Numbered from the stretch's first letter, positions 15,585 through 27,488 are shown. The stretch is DNA of 56,221 bases from Rugamonas violacea (GCF_016461825.1 NZ_JAEMNU010000023.1:1-56221), one strand, 5' to 3'. A program made the numbers and translations. Notes: generated by a model not told the origin, from the sequence alone.

Positions 15585-17702
15585 TTAGGCGTGCCAAAAC
15601 GGCAGGAAGTAGACCAGGAACCCCAGAATGCCGAGGATCATGACGAACGCGTAGTGGTAGATATAGCCGGTCTGCGCGAGACGCGTCAGTGCCGAGAACC
15701 ACGCCACTACCTTGGCGCTGCCGTTGACCAACAGACCGTCGATCAGGGTCTTGTCGCCGACATTCCACAGGCCGTTGCCCAGGGCGCGCGCGCCGCCGGC
15801 AAACACCACCTCGTTGAACTTGTCCATGTAGTACTTGTTGTCGAGCAGCGTATGGACGGCGCGGAACTTGGCGTAGAACCAGGCCGGCACGCGTTGGTTG
15901 ATCATGTAGCAGTAGTAGGCCGAAGCGACACCGGCGAAGGCCAGGCCCAGCGGCAGCGAGGTCAGCGAATGCAGCGCCATCGCCAGCGGACCGTGGAACT
16001 CCTCGGCCAGCTTTTCCACCGCCTGGTGGTGTTCGCTGACGAAGATCACGCCGTCGAAGAATTTGCCGAACAGCATAGGACCGATGGTCAGGTAACCGAT
16101 CACCACCGACGGGATGGCCAGCATCACCAGCGGGAACCAGACGACGAACGGCGACTCGTGCGGCTTCTGGCCCGGGGCCAGGCCGTGGTGCTCTTCCTCG
16201 TGGTCGTCGTGGCCATGGTCGTCGTGAGCGTGGGCGTCGTGGCCGTGCGCATCCTTGGCGGCATGGGCGTCCTTGGCCGGCGCGTGGTGCGCGTCGTGGG
16301 CATCGTGGGCGTGGGCCTTGCCGAAGCGCTCTTCACCGTGGAACACCAGGAAGTACATGCGGAACGAGTAGAAGGCGGTGACGAACACACCGGCCAGCAC
16401 GGCGAAGTTGGCGAAGCCGGCGCCCCAGATGTGGGTTTCGGCGACCGCTTCGATGATGCTGTCCTTCGAGTAGAAACCGGAGAAGAACGGCGTGCCGATC
16501 AACGCCAGGGAACCCAGCAGCGAGGTGATCCAGGTGATCGGCATGTACTTGCGCAGGCCGCCCATGTTGCGGATGTCCTGGTCGTGGTGCATGCCGATGA
16601 TGACCGAGCCGGCGCCAAGGAACAGCAGCGCTTTGAAGAAGGCGTGGGTCATCAGGTGGAACACGGCGATCGAGTAGGCCGACGAGCCCAGCGCGACGGT
16701 CATGTAACCGAGTTGCGACAGGGTCGAGTAGGCGACGACGCGCTTGATGTCGTTCTGGATGATGCCGAGGAAGCCCATGAACAGCGCGGTGATCGAACCG
16801 ATCACCAGCACGAAGGACAACGCGGTGTCGGACAGTTCGAACAGCGGCGACATGCGGGTGACCATGAAGATGCCGGCCGTGACCATGGTCGCGGCGTGGA
16901 TCAGCGCGGAGATCGGGGTCGGACCTTCCATCGAGTCGGGCAGCCAGACGTGCAGCGGGAACTGGGCCGACTTGCCCATCGCGCCGATGAACAGGCAGAT
17001 GCAGGCGACGGTCAGCAGCATCCAGTCGGTGCCCGGCAGGGTCAGCGTGGCCAGTTGCTCGCGCTTGGCGAACACTTCCTGGTAGTCCATGGTGCCGGCG
17101 TAGGCCAGCAGCAGGCCGATGCCGAGGATGAAGCCGAAGTCGCCGACGCGGTTGACCAGGAAGGCCTTCATGTTGGCGACGATCGCCGTCGGCCGGGTGT
17201 ACCAGAAGCCGATCAGCAGATACGAGACCAGACCCACCGCTTCCCAGCCGAAGAACAGCTGCAGGAAGTTGTTGGCCATGACCAGCATCAGCATCGAGAA
17301 GGTGAACAGCGAGATGTAGGCGAAGAAGCGGTTGTAGCCGTCGTCGTCCTTCATGTAGCCGATGGTGTAGATGTGCACCATCAGCGAGACGAAGGTGACC
17401 ACGCACATCATCATCGCCGACAGGGCGTCGATCTGGAAGCCGACCGACATCTTGAGGGTGCCGACCGTCATCCAGGTGTACAGGGTGTCGTTGTAGCGGG
17501 CGCCGTCGAGCACATCCATCAGCGTCAGCGCCGACAGGATGAACGCGACCAGCACGCCGAGGATCGTCGCGGTGTGCGACGTCTTGCGGCCGACCAGGTT
17601 GCCGAAGAATTGAGTACCTAACAAGCCCGCAATCGCAGCGCCGAGCAACGGCGCCAGAGGTACGGCAAGTAGGAGGTTAGGGTTGAGAGTTTGCCCCGCC
17701 AT
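15585..17702 (-). CDS. nuoL: NADH-quinone oxidoreductase subunit L with His/Asp-rich loop
   Basis: 705 residues, longer than the about 613 of E. coli. The antiporter core shows FFGWEAVGLVSYLLIGFW, HVWLPDSMEGPTPISALIHA and DIKRVVAYSTLSQLGYM, and the C-terminus carries the lateral helix region. Between about residues 455 and 510, encoded near 16170-16335, is a loop made almost only of His, Asp, Ala, Lys and Glu, with HDAHDAHH-like repeats. Such a run suggests divalent metal binding at the membrane surface. It accounts for much of the extra length. Confidence 0.97.
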   Translation of the reverse strand: MAGQTLNPNLLLAVPLAPLLGAAIAGLLGTQFFGNLVGRKTSHTATILGVLVAFILSALTLMDVLDGARYNDTLYTWMTVGTLKMSVGFQIDALSAMMMCVVTFVSLMVHIYTIGYMKDDDGYNRFFAYISLFTFSMLMLVMANNFLQLFFGWEAVGLVSYLLIGFWYTRPTAIVANMKAFLVNRVGDFGFILGIGLLLAYAGTMDYQEVFAKREQLATLTLPGTDWMLLTVACICLFIGAMGKSAQFPLHVWLPDSMEGPTPISALIHAATMVTAGIFMVTRMSPLFELSDTALSFVLVIGSITALFMGFLGIIQNDIKRVVAYSTLSQLGYMTVALGSSAYSIAVFHLMTHAFFKALLFLGAGSVIIGMHHDQDIRNMGGLRKYMPITWITSLLGSLALIGTPFFSGFYSKDSIIEAVAETHIWGAGFANFAVLAGVFVTAFYSFRMYFLVFHGEERFGKAHAHDAHDAHHAPAKDAHAAKDAHGHDAHAHDDHGHDDHEEEHHGLAPGQKPHESPFVVWFPLVMLAIPSVVIGYLTIGPMLFGKFFDGVIFVSEHHQAVEKLAEEFHGPLAMALHSLTSLPLGLAFAGVASAYYCYMINQRVPAWFYAKFRAVHTLLDNKYYMDKFNEVVFAGGARALGNGLWNVGDKTLIDGLLVNGSAKVVAWFSALTRLAQTGYIYHYAFVMILGILGFLVYFLPFWHA

Positions 17703-17737
17703 GATGAACCTTAATCGTTATTATTCGAGGTTGAAAC

Positions 17738-18046
17738 TTAGCCTTTGAGGCTGTCCAGGTCTTCCACATTGATGGTGTCCAGATTACGGAACATCACCAC
17801 CAAGATCGCGAGGCCGATCGCCGATTCGGCGGCGGCCACGGTCAGGATGAAGAAGACAAAGATCTGCCCGGCCGCGTCGCCCAGGTAATGCGAGAACGCG
17901 ATGAAATTCATGTTCACCGCCAGCAGCATCAATTCGATGGCCATCAGCAGAACGATGATGTTCTTGCGGTTCAGGAAAATACCGACGATCGCGATCGCGA
18001 ACAGGATCGCGCCGAGAACCAGGTAGTGAGCGAGCGATAAAGTCAT
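17738..18046 (-). CDS. nuoK: NADH-quinone oxidoreductase subunit K
   Basis: 102 residues, three membrane helices. Conserved glutamates in [15 protein letters not shown] and [13 protein letters not shown] form part of the proton path. The start overlaps the nuoJ stop by four bases (ATGA), indicating translational coupling. Confidence 0.97.
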   Translation of the reverse strand: MTLSLAHYLVLGAILFAIAIVGIFLNRKNIIVLLMAIELMLLAVNMNFIAFSHYLGDAAGQIFVFFILTVAAAESAIGLAILVVMFRNLDTINVEDLDSLKG

Positions 18047-18696
18047 GGTGCCTCCTTGTTTGCCGCGTCCGCGGCGGCCGCGGCGGCCAGGCCGGCGGCG
18101 TTGCGGGTCGATACCGCGTCGATCTTGACGATGCGCAGGCGGTCGTTGCGCTTGACCCGGACCGCGTCGGCCGGATCGAAATGCTTGGTGTCCTTGCGCT
18201 TGCGCAGCGTCAGCGCGACGGCGGCGATGATCGCCACCAGCAGCACGGCGGCGGCGATTTCAAACGCATACACGTATTGGGTGTAGATCAGCATGCCCAG
18301 TTCCTTGGTGCCGCCGATGTTGCCGGCCGCCGGGGCCTGCTGGTCGTAGGAGAGGAAACCGCGCCACAGCACGGCGGCCATTTCCAGCACGATGACCACG
18401 CCGACGAAGCTGGCGATCGGCAGATAGCCCCAGAAACCTTCGCGCATCTTGTCGACGTTGATGTCCAACATCATGACGACGAACAGGAACAGCACCATGA
18501 CGGCGCCGACATACACCAGGACCAGCACGATGGCCAGGAACTCGGCCTTCAGCAGCATCCAGATTCCGGCCGCCGAGAAGAACGCCAGCACCAGGAACAG
18601 CGCGGCGTGGATCGGATTGCGGGCCGTGATAACGCGGGTCGCGGCCAACAGCATGATGGCGGCGAATGCGTAGAACAAAGCAGTTTTAAATTCCAT
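18043..18696 (-). CDS. nuoJ: NADH-quinone oxidoreductase subunit J
   Basis: 217 residues from MEFKTALFY at 18696, which starts at the first helix; an upstream in-frame ATG at 18741 would add a polar leader and is not favoured. Five helices include [20 protein letters not shown] and [19 protein letters not shown], with the conserved pi-bulge region. The tail after residue 170 is polar and Ala-rich. Confidence 0.95.
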   Translation of the reverse strand: MEFKTALFYAFAAIMLLAATRVITARNPIHAALFLVLAFFSAAGIWMLLKAEFLAIVLVLVYVGAVMVLFLFVVMMLDINVDKMREGFWGYLPIASFVGVVIVLEMAAVLWRGFLSYDQQAPAAGNIGGTKELGMLIYTQYVYAFEIAAAVLLVAIIAAVALTLRKRKDTKHFDPADAVRVKRNDRLRIVKIDAVSTRNAAGLAAAAAADAANKEAP

Positions 18697-18767
18697 AACA
18701 AACCCAAGAGACGTACAGATTAACGATCGTCGCCGCCGCAAACTTCGCGGCGGCGCCAGAGTGGCGA

Positions 18768-19256
18768 TCAGCGGTAGGGAGCGTCCGCCGCGCGGTTGGC
18801 GGCGATTTCGTTTTCATAACGGTCGCCCACTGCCAGCAGCATCTCTTTGGTGTAGTACAGATCGCCGCGTTTCTCGCCGTGGTATTCCAGCACGTGGGTT
18901 TCGACGATCGAATCGACCGGGCAGGATTCCTCGCAGAAGCCGCAGAAGATGCACTTGGTCAGATCGATGTCATAACGGGTGGTGCGGCGCGAGCCGTCGT
19001 CGCGCTGCTCCGATTCGATGGTGATGGCCATCGCCGGGCAGACCGCCTCGCACAGTTTGCAGGCGATGCAGCGCTCTTCCCCGTTGGGGTAGCGGCGCAG
19101 CGCGTGCAGGCCACGGAAGCGCGGCGACTGCGGCGTTTTCTCTTCCGGGTATTGCACCGTGATTTTGCGCGAAAACATGTACTTGCCCGTCAGCGCCATC
19201 CCTTTGATCAATTCGGTCAGCATGAAGCTGCCGAAGAAGTCTTTAATTCGTTCCAT
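18768..19256 (-). CDS. nuoI: NADH-quinone oxidoreductase subunit I
   Basis: 162 residues from [11 protein letters not shown] at 19256. Two ferredoxin-type motifs, [12 protein letters not shown] and [12 protein letters not shown], bind the N6a and N6b [4Fe-4S] clusters. Part of the peripheral arm near the membrane. An ATG at 19277 in frame would add seven residues. Confidence 0.96.
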   Translation of the reverse strand: MERIKDFFGSFMLTELIKGMALTGKYMFSRKITVQYPEEKTPQSPRFRGLHALRRYPNGEERCIACKLCEAVCPAMAITIESEQRDDGSRRTTRYDIDLTKCIFCGFCEESCPVDSIVETHVLEYHGEKRGDLYYTKEMLLAVGDRYENEIAANRAADAPYR

Positions 19257-19267
19257 GATTGCTTCCC

Positions 19268-20353
19268 TTACTTCCAAATATTCCAGGATGTTTGCATCCA
19301 GCCGGCGACGATGACCAGGTACACCAGGGTCAGCGGAATAAACACTTTCCAGCCCAGACGCATGATCTGGTCATAGCGGTAGCGCGGGAAGGTGCCGCGC
19401 ACCCAGACGAACAGGGAAACGATCAGGAAGGTCTTGGCGAACAGCCAGAAGAAGCCGCCGAAACCACCCCAGAACTCGAGGAACTTGAACGGTGCCGACC
19501 AGCCACCGAGGAACATGATCGAACCGAGCGCGCCGACCAGGATCATGTTGGCGTATTCGGCCAGCATGAACATGGCGTAGGCCATGCCCGAGTACTCGAC
19601 CATGTGGCCGGCGACGATCTCGGACTCGCCCTCGACCACGTCGAAGGGGTGGCGGTTGGCCTCGGCCAGGCCGGAGGTCAGGTAGACGACGAACAGCGGC
19701 AGCAGCGGCAGCCAGTTCCACGACAGGAAGTTGGCGCCATGCTCGACGAAGAAGCCCTTCTGTTGACCGGCGACGATGTCGATGAAGTTCAACGAACCGG
19801 ACACCATCAGCACCACGACCAGCACGAAGCCCATCGGGATCTCGTAGGAGATCATCTGCGCCGAGGCGCGCATCGCGCCCATGAAGGAGTACTTCGAGTT
19901 GGAGGCCCAGCCGGCGATGATGATGCCGTAGACTTCCATCGAGGTGATCGCCAGCAGCAGCAGCAGGCCGGCGTTGACGTTGGCCAGCACGGCTTCGGGG
20001 CCGAACGGCACCACCACCCAGGCGGCCAGCGCCGGCATGATGGTCATCACCGGACCGAGCACGAACAGGCCCGGGCTGGCCTTGGCCGGCATGATGATCT
20101 CTTTGAACAAGAGCTTGAGCGCGTCGGCGATCGGTTGCAGCAGACCCATCGGGCCGACCCGGTTCGGGCCGACGCGGATCTGGATCCAGCCGATCAGCTT
20201 GCGTTCCCACAAGGTGGCGTAGGCGACCAGACCCATCAGCGGCAACAGCACGCAGAGGATCTTGATCATGGTCCAGACCAGCGGCCAGATCGGCGCCAGG
20301 AAACTGGTGGCGCCGGCGTTATTGATAACGGTGACGAATTCAGGCAGAGCCAT
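19268..20353 (-). CDS. nuoH: NADH-quinone oxidoreductase subunit H
   Basis: 361 residues, eight-helix heel subunit forming the quinone tunnel. Conserved [20 protein letters not shown] and [13 protein letters not shown] are seen. The start overlaps the nuoG stop by one base. Confidence 0.97.
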   Translation of the reverse strand: MALPEFVTVINNAGATSFLAPIWPLVWTMIKILCVLLPLMGLVAYATLWERKLIGWIQIRVGPNRVGPMGLLQPIADALKLLFKEIIMPAKASPGLFVLGPVMTIMPALAAWVVVPFGPEAVLANVNAGLLLLLAITSMEVYGIIIAGWASNSKYSFMGAMRASAQMISYEIPMGFVLVVVLMVSGSLNFIDIVAGQQKGFFVEHGANFLSWNWLPLLPLFVVYLTSGLAEANRHPFDVVEGESEIVAGHMVEYSGMAYAMFMLAEYANMILVGALGSIMFLGGWSAPFKFLEFWGGFGGFFWLFAKTFLIVSLFVWVRGTFPRYRYDQIMRLGWKVFIPLTLVYLVIVAGWMQTSWNIWK

Positions 20354-22680
20354 TATTTACCCTCTCCTGCTTTTTCAACGTTGATGGAACCGAACATCGC
20401 GCCCAGCGCGGCGGTCGAAGCGTGGGCGGCGGCAACGCGGACCGCGTTGGCCGGCAGCTTGGCGTCGATCGCGGCGACCAGGACGGCGCTGCCGCTGCCC
20501 TGGCTGACCTTGACCTTGTCGCCGGCGACCACGCCGAGTTGCTGCGCCAGTTGGCTCGACAGCTGCGCTTGCGGCGCGGCCGCGTCGGCGGTCTTCTGCA
20601 ACGATTCGGCACGGCGCACCACGGCGTCGGCGAAGTAGATCGGCACGTCGGTGACGCGCTCCAGGCCGGCGGCGGCGACGCGCGCGGCGGCCACCGGGGC
20701 GGCCTTGGCGGCGTTGCTCAGGCGGGCCGACAGGTCGACCACGCCGGCGCCCAGCACCTCGTCACGCACCGCTTCCGAGGTGTCGTAGTCGAAGCCGTCG
20801 AGGCCGAGGATGTTGCCCAGCACGCGCAGCACTTTCCACGCCGGACGGGTTTCCAGCAGCGGACGCACGGTGCCGTTGAAGCTCTGCGCGCGGCCTTCGC
20901 AGTTGACGAAGGTGCCCGAGGTTTCGCTGAACGGCGCGACCGGCAGCAGCACGTCGGCGTAGGCCATGCCGTGCTTGAAGGCGGACATGACGACGACCAT
21001 CTCGGCCTTGTCCAGCGCGGCCATGGCTTGTTGCGGGTTGGCGGCGTCCAGTTCGGCTTCCACGTTGAGCAGCACGTAGGCTTGCTTGGGCGTGCTGAAG
21101 GCCGCTGCCGTGGCGCCGTTGGCCTTGGCCAGGTAGGCGCCGACGGTGTTGGCCGCCTCGGTCAGGTAGCCCAGCTTGGCGCCGGTGTGTTCGGCGATCC
21201 ATTGTGCGGCGGCGTGCAGCGCGGCGGCTTGCGGGTGTTGCGTCGCCGCGTTGCCCAGCAGGACGGCCTTGTTGTCGCCCGACAGCAGGCTGGCGGCGAT
21301 GGCGTTGGCGGCGTCCGAGGCGGTGATCGCCTCGAAACCGGCCGGCGCGGCGACTTCCTTCGCCTTGGCGACGGCCACCACCACTTCGGACAAGGCGGCC
21401 AGCCAGTCGGACGGCGCGGCGATCATCTTGTTGGCGACGGTCATCAGCAGGTCGTCGTCGGCGGCGTGCAGGATCGACAGCTTGGCGCCGCCCTTGATCG
21501 CGCTGCGCAGGCGGGTCGCCAGCAATGGATGGTCCTTGCGCAGGAAGGAGCCGATGACGAAGGCGCGGTTCAGCTGACCGAAGTCGTTGATCGACATGCC
21601 CAGCCATGGCGTGACGCCGGCTTCCAGCGAGAAATCGCTGTGGCGCAGACGCGTGTCGACGCTGTTCGAACCGAGGCCGCGCACCAGCTTTTGCAGCAGG
21701 TGCAGCTCTTCCAGGGTCGAGTGCGGCGTCGCCAGCGCGGCGATGCCTTCGGCGCCGTGTTCGTGCTTGATGTTCTTCAGGCCGTGCGCGACGTATTCCA
21801 GCGCGGTCTGCCAATCGACTTCCTTCCACTCGCCGCCCTGCTTGAGCATCGGCTGGGTCAGACGGTCGGCGCTTTCCAGGCCTTCGTAGGAGAACCGGTC
21901 TTTGTCCGAGATCCAGCATTCGTTGACGTCGTCGTTTTCCAGCGGCAGCACGCGCTTGACCTTGCCGCCCTTGACCTGAACGATCAGGTTGGCGCCCAGG
22001 CCGTCGTGCGGGCTGACCGATTTGCGGCGCGACAGTTCCCACGAACGGGCGCTGTAGCGGAACGGCTTGGAGGTCAGCGCGCCGACCGGGCACAGGTCGA
22101 TCATGTTGCCGGACATTTCGGAGTTGACCGTCTGGCCAACGAAGGAAACGATCTCGGAATGTTCGCCACGGCCGATCATGCCCAGCTCCATCACGCCGGC
22201 CACTTCCTGGCCGAAACGCACGCAGCGGGTGCACTGGATGCAGCGCGCCATCTCTTGCATCGAGACCAGCGGACCGGCTTCCTTCGGTTTGACAACGCGT
22301 TTTTCTTCCTCGTAACGGGAAGCGCTGTTGCCGTAACCGACGGCCAGATCCTGCAACTGGCATTCGCCGCCCTGATCGCAGATCGGGCAGTCGAGCGGGT
22401 GGTTAATGAGGAGGAATTCCATCACGCCACGTTGCGCCTGCACCGCCTTGTCGGAGGCGGAGCGCACGATCATGCCGGCGCTGACCGGGGTCGCGCAAGC
22501 GGGCAAAGGCTTGGGCGCCTTCTCCACTTCGACCAGGCACATGCGGCAGTTCGCTGCGATCGACAATTTCTTGTGATAGCAGAAGTGCGGGATATAGGTT
22601 CCCAATTTATTGGCGGCGTCCATCACCATGCTACCAGCAGGGACTTCGACTTTTTTGCCGTCTATTTCGATTTCAACCAT
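20353..22680 (-). CDS. nuoG: NADH-quinone oxidoreductase subunit G
   Basis: 775 residues. An N-terminal [2Fe-2S] domain has [19 protein letters not shown] and C at the fourth position (PACATP). The HxxxC and cysteine region [15 protein letters not shown] and [10 protein letters not shown] bind the [4Fe-4S] clusters N4 and N5. A molybdopterin-oxidoreductase-like domain, catalytically inactive in complex I, fills the rest. It lies 22 bases after nuoF. Confidence 0.97.
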   Translation of the reverse strand: MVEIEIDGKKVEVPAGSMVMDAANKLGTYIPHFCYHKKLSIAANCRMCLVEVEKAPKPLPACATPVSAGMIVRSASDKAVQAQRGVMEFLLINHPLDCPICDQGGECQLQDLAVGYGNSASRYEEEKRVVKPKEAGPLVSMQEMARCIQCTRCVRFGQEVAGVMELGMIGRGEHSEIVSFVGQTVNSEMSGNMIDLCPVGALTSKPFRYSARSWELSRRKSVSPHDGLGANLIVQVKGGKVKRVLPLENDDVNECWISDKDRFSYEGLESADRLTQPMLKQGGEWKEVDWQTALEYVAHGLKNIKHEHGAEGIAALATPHSTLEELHLLQKLVRGLGSNSVDTRLRHSDFSLEAGVTPWLGMSINDFGQLNRAFVIGSFLRKDHPLLATRLRSAIKGGAKLSILHAADDDLLMTVANKMIAAPSDWLAALSEVVVAVAKAKEVAAPAGFEAITASDAANAIAASLLSGDNKAVLLGNAATQHPQAAALHAAAQWIAEHTGAKLGYLTEAANTVGAYLAKANGATAAAFSTPKQAYVLLNVEAELDAANPQQAMAALDKAEMVVVMSAFKHGMAYADVLLPVAPFSETSGTFVNCEGRAQSFNGTVRPLLETRPAWKVLRVLGNILGLDGFDYDTSEAVRDEVLGAGVVDLSARLSNAAKAAPVAAARVAAAGLERVTDVPIYFADAVVRRAESLQKTADAAAPQAQLSSQLAQQLGVVAGDKVKVSQGSGSAVLVAAIDAKLPANAVRVAAAHASTAALGAMFGSINVEKAGEGK

Positions 22681-22702
22681 GGTGATCGTTACCTGACGCA
22701 GC

Positions 22703-23998
22703 TTAGATGTAAGCGGGCACTAAGCAGTGCTTGTGCTCGACATGATATTCAAATTCTTCACGGAACTGCTTGATGAAGGCCCGGACCGGCATCGCCGCCG
22801 CATCGCCCAGCGCGCAAATGGTGCGGCCCTGGATGTTGTCGGCGATCGAGTTCAACATGTCCAGATCCGACGCGCGGCCCTGGCCTTGCTCGATGCGATG
22901 GACCATGCGGTACATCCAACCCGTGCCTTCGCGGCACGGGGTGCACTGGCCGCACGATTCCTCGAAGTAGAAGTAGGACAGGCGTTCGAGCGCCTTGACC
23001 ATGCAACGCGTTTCGTCCATCACGATGACGGCGCCCGAACCGAGCATCGAACCGGCCTTGGCGATCGAGTCGTAGTCGAGGTCGGTGTCCATCATGATTT
23101 CGCCGCGTATCACCGGAGCGGACGAGCCGCCGGGGATCACCGCCTTGATCTTTTTGCCGCCGCGCATGCCACCGGCCAGTTCCAACAGCTTGGCGAACGG
23201 GGTGCCCAGCGGCACCTCGTAGTTGCCCGGCAGTTCGACGTCGCCGGAGATCGAGAAGATCTTCGAGCCGCCGTTGTTCGGCTTGCCCATCGCCAGGTAT
23301 TTCTCCGGGCCGATGTTGAGGATGAACGGCACGGCGGCGAAGGTTTCCGTGTTGTTGATGGTGGTCGGCTTGCCGTACAGGCCGAACGAGGCGGGGAAAG
23401 GCGGCTTGAAGCGCGGCTGACCCTTTTTGCCTTCGAGCGACTCCAGCAGCGCGGTTTCCTCGCCGCAGATATAGGCGCCGTAGCCGTGGTGGGCGTGCAG
23501 CTGGAAGCTGAACTCGCTACCCATGATCTTGTCGCCCAGGAAGCCGGCGGCGCGCGCCTCTTCCAGCGCTTCCTCGAAGCGCAGGTATTCCTGGAAGATC
23601 TCGCCGTGGATGTAGTTGTAACCCACCGTGATGCCCATCGCGTAGGCGCCGATGGCCATGCCTTCGATCAGCGCGTGCGGGTTGTAGCGGATGATGTCGC
23701 GGTCCTTGAACGTGCCCGGTTCGCCTTCATCCGTATTGCAGACGAGGTATTTCTGGCCGGGGAACTGACGCGGCATGAAGCTCCACTTCAGGCCGGTCGG
23801 AAAACCGGCGCCGCCACGGCCGCGCAGGGACGAGGCTTTCAGATCGGCGATGATCTGTTCCGGCGTGATCTTTTCTTCCAGGATGCGGCGCAGCGCGCTG
23901 TAGCCGCCACGGTTGACGTAATCCTGCAGATGCCAGTTCTTGCCGTCCAAATCCTTCAGGATCAGCGGATCGATGTGTCGATTGTGGAGTGACGTCAT
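22703..23998 (-). CDS. nuoF: NADH-quinone oxidoreductase subunit F (NADH and FMN binding)
   Basis: 431 residues. The FMN/NADH site shows [16 protein letters not shown] and [15 protein letters not shown]. The N3 cluster is bound by [15 protein letters not shown] and the downstream cysteine in [11 protein letters not shown]. Electron entry point of complex I. The start ATG overlaps the nuoE stop by four bases. Confidence 0.98.
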   Translation of the reverse strand: MTSLHNRHIDPLILKDLDGKNWHLQDYVNRGGYSALRRILEEKITPEQIIADLKASSLRGRGGAGFPTGLKWSFMPRQFPGQKYLVCNTDEGEPGTFKDRDIIRYNPHALIEGMAIGAYAMGITVGYNYIHGEIFQEYLRFEEALEEARAAGFLGDKIMGSEFSFQLHAHHGYGAYICGEETALLESLEGKKGQPRFKPPFPASFGLYGKPTTINNTETFAAVPFILNIGPEKYLAMGKPNNGGSKIFSISGDVELPGNYEVPLGTPFAKLLELAGGMRGGKKIKAVIPGGSSAPVIRGEIMMDTDLDYDSIAKAGSMLGSGAVIVMDETRCMVKALERLSYFYFEESCGQCTPCREGTGWMYRMVHRIEQGQGRASDLDMLNSIADNIQGRTICALGDAAAMPVRAFIKQFREEFEYHVEHKHCLVPAYI

Positions 23999-24486
23999 TT
24001 TACGGTTTTCCCACTAAGTTCCTCGACCAGGGTGTCGATCTTGTCGTTGGACATGAAGCTACACATGCGGTGGTTATTCACCAGCATCACCGGTGCGTCG
24101 CCGCAGGCGCCCATGCACTCGCCTTCCATCAGCGTGAAGGCGCCGTCGTCGGTGGTGCCACGGTAGTCGATGCCCAGTTTGGCCTTCAGGTGCTGCGCCG
24201 CGCGCTCGCCGCCCGACAGGGCGCAAGGCAGGTTGGTGCACACGGTGATCTTGTGCTTGCCGACCGGCTTGGTGTTGTACATATTGTAGAAAGTCGCCAC
24301 TTCCTGCACGGCGATGGCCGGCATGCGGATGTAGTCGGCCAGTTCCTGCATGGTTTCGGCCGAGACCCAACCCAGTTCTTCCTGGGCGTGGGCCAGCGCG
24401 GCCATCACGGCCGACTGCCGCTGGTCGGCCGGATACTTGGCCAACTCGCGGTCGATTTTTTTATAGCACTGCTCTGATAACAACAT
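23995..24486 (-). CDS. nuoE: NADH-quinone oxidoreductase subunit E
   Basis: 163 residues from [10 protein letters not shown] at 24486. Thioredoxin-like fold with the N1a [2Fe-2S] ligands in [11 protein letters not shown] and [11 protein letters not shown]. Partner of NuoF in the NADH dehydrogenase tip. It lies 17 bases after nuoD. Confidence 0.97.
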   Translation of the reverse strand: MLLSEQCYKKIDRELAKYPADQRQSAVMAALAHAQEELGWVSAETMQELADYIRMPAIAVQEVATFYNMYNTKPVGKHKITVCTNLPCALSGGERAAQHLKAKLGIDYRGTTDDGAFTLMEGECMGACGDAPVMLVNNHRMCSFMSNDKIDTLVEELSGKTVK

Positions 24487-24503
24487 ATTTATGCCTCTAG
24501 GAC

Positions 24504-25757
24504 TTATCTGTCGATTTCGCCGAAGACGATATCTTGTGTACCAATAATCGTGACCGCGTCGGCAATCATGTGGCCGCGCGCCATTTCGTCGAGCGCTTGC
24601 AAGTGGGCATAGCCCGGTGCGCGGATCTTCATGCGGTAGGGCTTGTTGGCGCCGTCCGACAGGAGATAGATGCCGAACTCGCCTTTCGGGTGTTCGACCG
24701 CGCTGTAAGCCTCGCCCGGCGGCACGTGGAAGCCCTCGGTGAACAGCTTGAAGTGGTGGATCAACGATTCCATGTTGGTCTTCATGTCGACGCGGCCCGG
24801 TGGCGCCACCTTGCGGTTGTCGGTCATGACCGGCCCCGGATTGTTGCGCAGCCACTCGACGCATTGCTTGATGATCTTGTTCGACTGGCGCATCTCTTCG
24901 ATGCGCACCAGGTAGCGGTCGTAGCAATCGCCGTTGGTGCCGACCGGAATGTCGAAGTCGAGCAGGTCGTAGACCTCGTAGGGCTGGTGCTTGCGCAGAT
25001 CCCATTCGATGCCCGAACCGCGCAGCATGGCGCCGGTGAAGCCCATCGCCAGCGCGTCTTCCGGCGCGACCACGCCGATGCCGACGGTGCGCTGTTTCCA
25101 GATACGGTTGTCGGTCAGCAGCGTTTCGTATTCGTCGACATAGGTCGGGAAACGGTTGCTGAAGTCTTCGATGAAGTCGAGCAGCGAGCCCTGGCGGTTC
25201 TCGTTCAGGCCGGCGATCGCCTTGGCGCTGCGGATGATCGACGGCTTGTGCTGCGGCATCGCGTCCGGCAGGTCGCGGTAGACGCCGCCCGGACGGTAGT
25301 AGGCGGCGTGCATGCGCGCGCCGGACACCGCTTCGTAGCAGTCCATCAGGTCTTCGCGGTCGCGGAAGGCGTACAGGAAAGGCCCCATGGCGCCGACGTC
25401 GAGCGCGTGCGCGCCCAGCCACAGCAGGTGGTTCAGCAGACGGGTGATCTCGTCGAACATGACGCGGATGTATTGCGCGCGCAGCGGCACTTCCAGGTTC
25501 AGCAGCTTCTCGATGGCCATCACGTAGGCGTGCTCGTTGCACATCATCGAGACGTAATCGAGCCGGTCCATGTAGGGCACCGACTGCAGATAGGTCTTCT
25601 GCTCGGCCAGCTTCTCGGTGCCGCGGTGCAGCAGGCCGATGTGCGGATCGGCGCGCTGGATGACTTCGCCGTCGAGCTCCAGCACCAGGCGCAACACGCC
25701 GTGGGCGGCCGGGTGCTGCGGACCAAAGTTCAGGGTGTAGTTTTTAATTTCGGCCAT
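24504..25757 (-). CDS. nuoD: NADH-quinone oxidoreductase subunit D
   Basis: 417 residues, hydrogenase-like quinone-site subunit. [18 protein letters not shown], with the quinone-contacting histidine, and [15 protein letters not shown] are conserved. Separate from nuoC, as is usual outside enterobacteria. Start and nuoC stop overlap by one base. Confidence 0.98.
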   Translation of the reverse strand: MAEIKNYTLNFGPQHPAAHGVLRLVLELDGEVIQRADPHIGLLHRGTEKLAEQKTYLQSVPYMDRLDYVSMMCNEHAYVMAIEKLLNLEVPLRAQYIRVMFDEITRLLNHLLWLGAHALDVGAMGPFLYAFRDREDLMDCYEAVSGARMHAAYYRPGGVYRDLPDAMPQHKPSIIRSAKAIAGLNENRQGSLLDFIEDFSNRFPTYVDEYETLLTDNRIWKQRTVGIGVVAPEDALAMGFTGAMLRGSGIEWDLRKHQPYEVYDLLDFDIPVGTNGDCYDRYLVRIEEMRQSNKIIKQCVEWLRNNPGPVMTDNRKVAPPGRVDMKTNMESLIHHFKLFTEGFHVPPGEAYSAVEHPKGEFGIYLLSDGANKPYRMKIRAPGYAHLQALDEMARGHMIADAVTIIGTQDIVFGEIDR

Positions 25758-26353
25758 TATTTCGTCCCGTAATTTTCTTCGCGTATCACGCGCGGCACGT
25801 TTTCACGCGGCTCGATCGTCACAGGCTGGTAGATCACGCGCTTCTGCTCGGGGTCGTAACGCATTTCGACATAGCCAGACACCGGGAAGTCCTTGCGGAA
25901 CGGGTGGCCGATGAAGCCGTAGTCGGTGAGGATGCGGCGCAGGTCGTTGTGGCCGTCGAACAGGATGCCCATCACGTCGAACGCTTCGCGCTCGTACCAG
26001 TTGGCGGTGCGCCACAGGCTGATCAGCGACGGCAGCAGCGGCATGGCGTCGTCGGCGGCGAAGACGCGCACGCGCACGCGCCAGTTGTGCTTGACCGACA
26101 GCAGATGCACCACGACGGCGAAACGCAGGCCGTCCCAGACGCCGTCGCCGCCGAATTCGAGGTAGTCGACGCCGGCCAGGTCGATCAGCTGATCGAACCC
26201 GAGGCTGGCGTCGTCGCGCAGCGTCTGCATGACGCCGTAATAGTCGGCGGCCTTGACCACCAGCGTGATTTCGCCCAGCGCGACGGTGGTGCTGACGCGC
26301 TCGCCCAGGGCCGTGGCCAGGGCGTTTTGCAGGACTTCTAAGTGTGTTGTCAT
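25757..26353 (-). CDS. nuoC: NADH-quinone oxidoreductase subunit C
   Basis: 198 residues. Conserved [29 protein letters not shown], given here as [12 protein letters not shown] and [13 protein letters not shown], plus GHPFRKDFP are typical of the 30-kDa subunit. It starts 17 bases after nuoB. Confidence 0.97.
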   Translation of the reverse strand: MTTHLEVLQNALATALGERVSTTVALGEITLVVKAADYYGVMQTLRDDASLGFDQLIDLAGVDYLEFGGDGVWDGLRFAVVVHLLSVKHNWRVRVRVFAADDAMPLLPSLISLWRTANWYEREAFDVMGILFDGHNDLRRILTDYGFIGHPFRKDFPVSGYVEMRYDPEQKRVIYQPVTIEPRENVPRVIREENYGTK

Positions 26354-26370
26354 ATTCTGAAGCGATCCGG

Positions 26371-26847
26371 TTAGCGGGCGATCGTGTTCGTACGCTTGAT
26401 CTTGTTCTGCAGCTGCATGATGCCGTACAGCAGCGCCTCAGCCGTCGGCGGGCAGCCCGGCACATAGACGTCGACCGGCACGATGCGGTCGCAACCGCGC
26501 ACCACGGAATAGGAGTAGTGGTAGTAGCCGCCGCCGTTGGCGCAGGAACCCATCGAGATGACCCAACGTGGTTCCGGCATCTGGTCGTAGACCTTGCGCA
26601 GCGCGGGGGCCATCTTGTTGCACAGCGTGCCGGCCACGATCATCACGTCGGACTGACGCGGCGACGGGCGGAACACCACACCAAAACGGTCCATATCATA
26701 GCGGGCGGCGCCCACATGCATCATTTCGACCGCACAGCAGGCCAGACCGAACGTCATCGGGAACATCGACCCGGTGCGCGCCCAGTTGATCAGCTTGTCG
26801 GCCGAGGTGGTGATGAAACCTTCGTTTAATACGCCTTCAATAGACAT
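26371..26847 (-). CDS. nuoB: NADH-quinone oxidoreductase subunit B
   Basis: 158 residues, carrier of the terminal N2 [4Fe-4S] cluster. The ligands are seen in [12 protein letters not shown] (tandem cysteines), MGSCANGGG and [15 protein letters not shown]. Three bases separate it from nuoA. Confidence 0.98.
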   Translation of the reverse strand: MSIEGVLNEGFITTSADKLINWARTGSMFPMTFGLACCAVEMMHVGAARYDMDRFGVVFRPSPRQSDVMIVAGTLCNKMAPALRKVYDQMPEPRWVISMGSCANGGGYYHYSYSVVRGCDRIVPVDVYVPGCPPTAEALLYGIMQLQNKIKRTNTIAR

Positions 26848-26850
26848 GGC

Positions 26851-27210
26851 TTATTCCCAATCAAGGGCACCTTTCTTCCAGATATACCAAAAACCGACCG
26901 CGAATTCGGCGATAAACACCATCATCGTCACGAAGCCGGCCCAGCCCAGGTCGCGCATGGCGACGCCCCACGGGAAGAAGAATGCCGTTTCCAGATCGAA
27001 CAAAATAAAGAGAATCGCGACCAGATAATACCGGACGTCGAACTTCATGCGCGCGTCTTCGAAAGCTTCGAAGCCACATTCATAAGGGGAGAGTTTGGCG
27101 GCATCTGGCTTGTTAGGTCCAAGCAGATGGCCCAGTACTTGGGGAAGGACACCGACGCCGATACCGACGAGGAGGAACAACAGGACGGGGAAGTAATTTT
27201 CGAGGTTCAC
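26851..27210 (-). CDS. nuoA: NADH-quinone oxidoreductase subunit A (GTG start)
   Basis: 119 residues from a GTG at 27208-27210 ([12 protein letters not shown]). The in-frame ATG at 27288 would add a polar 26-residue leader not seen in the family, so GTG is preferred. Three helices, with [22 protein letters not shown] read as [10 protein letters not shown] and FDVRYY, and [13 protein letters not shown]. First gene of the nuo operon. A strong terminator upstream at 27332-27383 implies its own promoter in 27211-27330. Confidence 0.95.
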   Translation of the reverse strand: MNLENYFPVLLFLLVGIGVGVLPQVLGHLLGPNKPDAAKLSPYECGFEAFEDARMKFDVRYYLVAILFILFDLETAFFFPWGVAMRDLGWAGFVTMMVFIAEFAVGFWYIWKKGALDWE

Positions 27211-27331
27211 GGTTGATGAGCTTAAGTTGAACGGTCGGTTAAAGGTCGCGCTACGGTGTTCTGCGGCGTACTTAACGCTTGACCCCAATCAAAGAAAGCT
27301 TAGACCAGGATCAAACGACTATTATCCTCGT

Positions 27332-27383
27332 AAAAAAGCCAGCTTAGGCATATGAGCCATGGCTCATGCGCCAATGCTGGCTT
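27332..27383 (-). terminator. Rho-independent terminator after tRNA-Leu
   Basis: On the minus strand AAGCCAGC pairs with GCTGGCTT around a further paired interior (GCATGAGCC with GGCTCATATGC), followed by a run of Ts. It ends the tRNA transcript before nuoA. Confidence 0.85.
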
Positions 27384-27391
27384 CTGATTTC

Positions 27392-27476
27392 TGGTGCCGA
27401 CGACGAGACTCGAACTCGTACAGCTTGCGCCACTACCCCCTCAAGATAGCGTGTCTACCAATTTCACCACGTCGGC
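27392..27476 (-). tRNA. tRNA-Leu (anticodon GAG)
   Basis: 85 bases with encoded CCA. The acceptor stem GCCGACG pairs with CGTCGGC. The D-arm has AATTGGTAGAC, the anticodon stem CTATC/GGTAG encloses the loop TTGAGGG, and there is a long type II variable arm and the T-loop GTTCGAGTC. Anticodon GAG reads CUC and CUU. Confidence 0.95.
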
Positions 27477-27488
27477 GGTAAGGCCGCT

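Noticed and set aside
27332..27383. A riboswitch or leader of nuoA
   Set aside because: The structure is a simple strong stem with a T-run directly after tRNA-Leu, best explained as its terminator.
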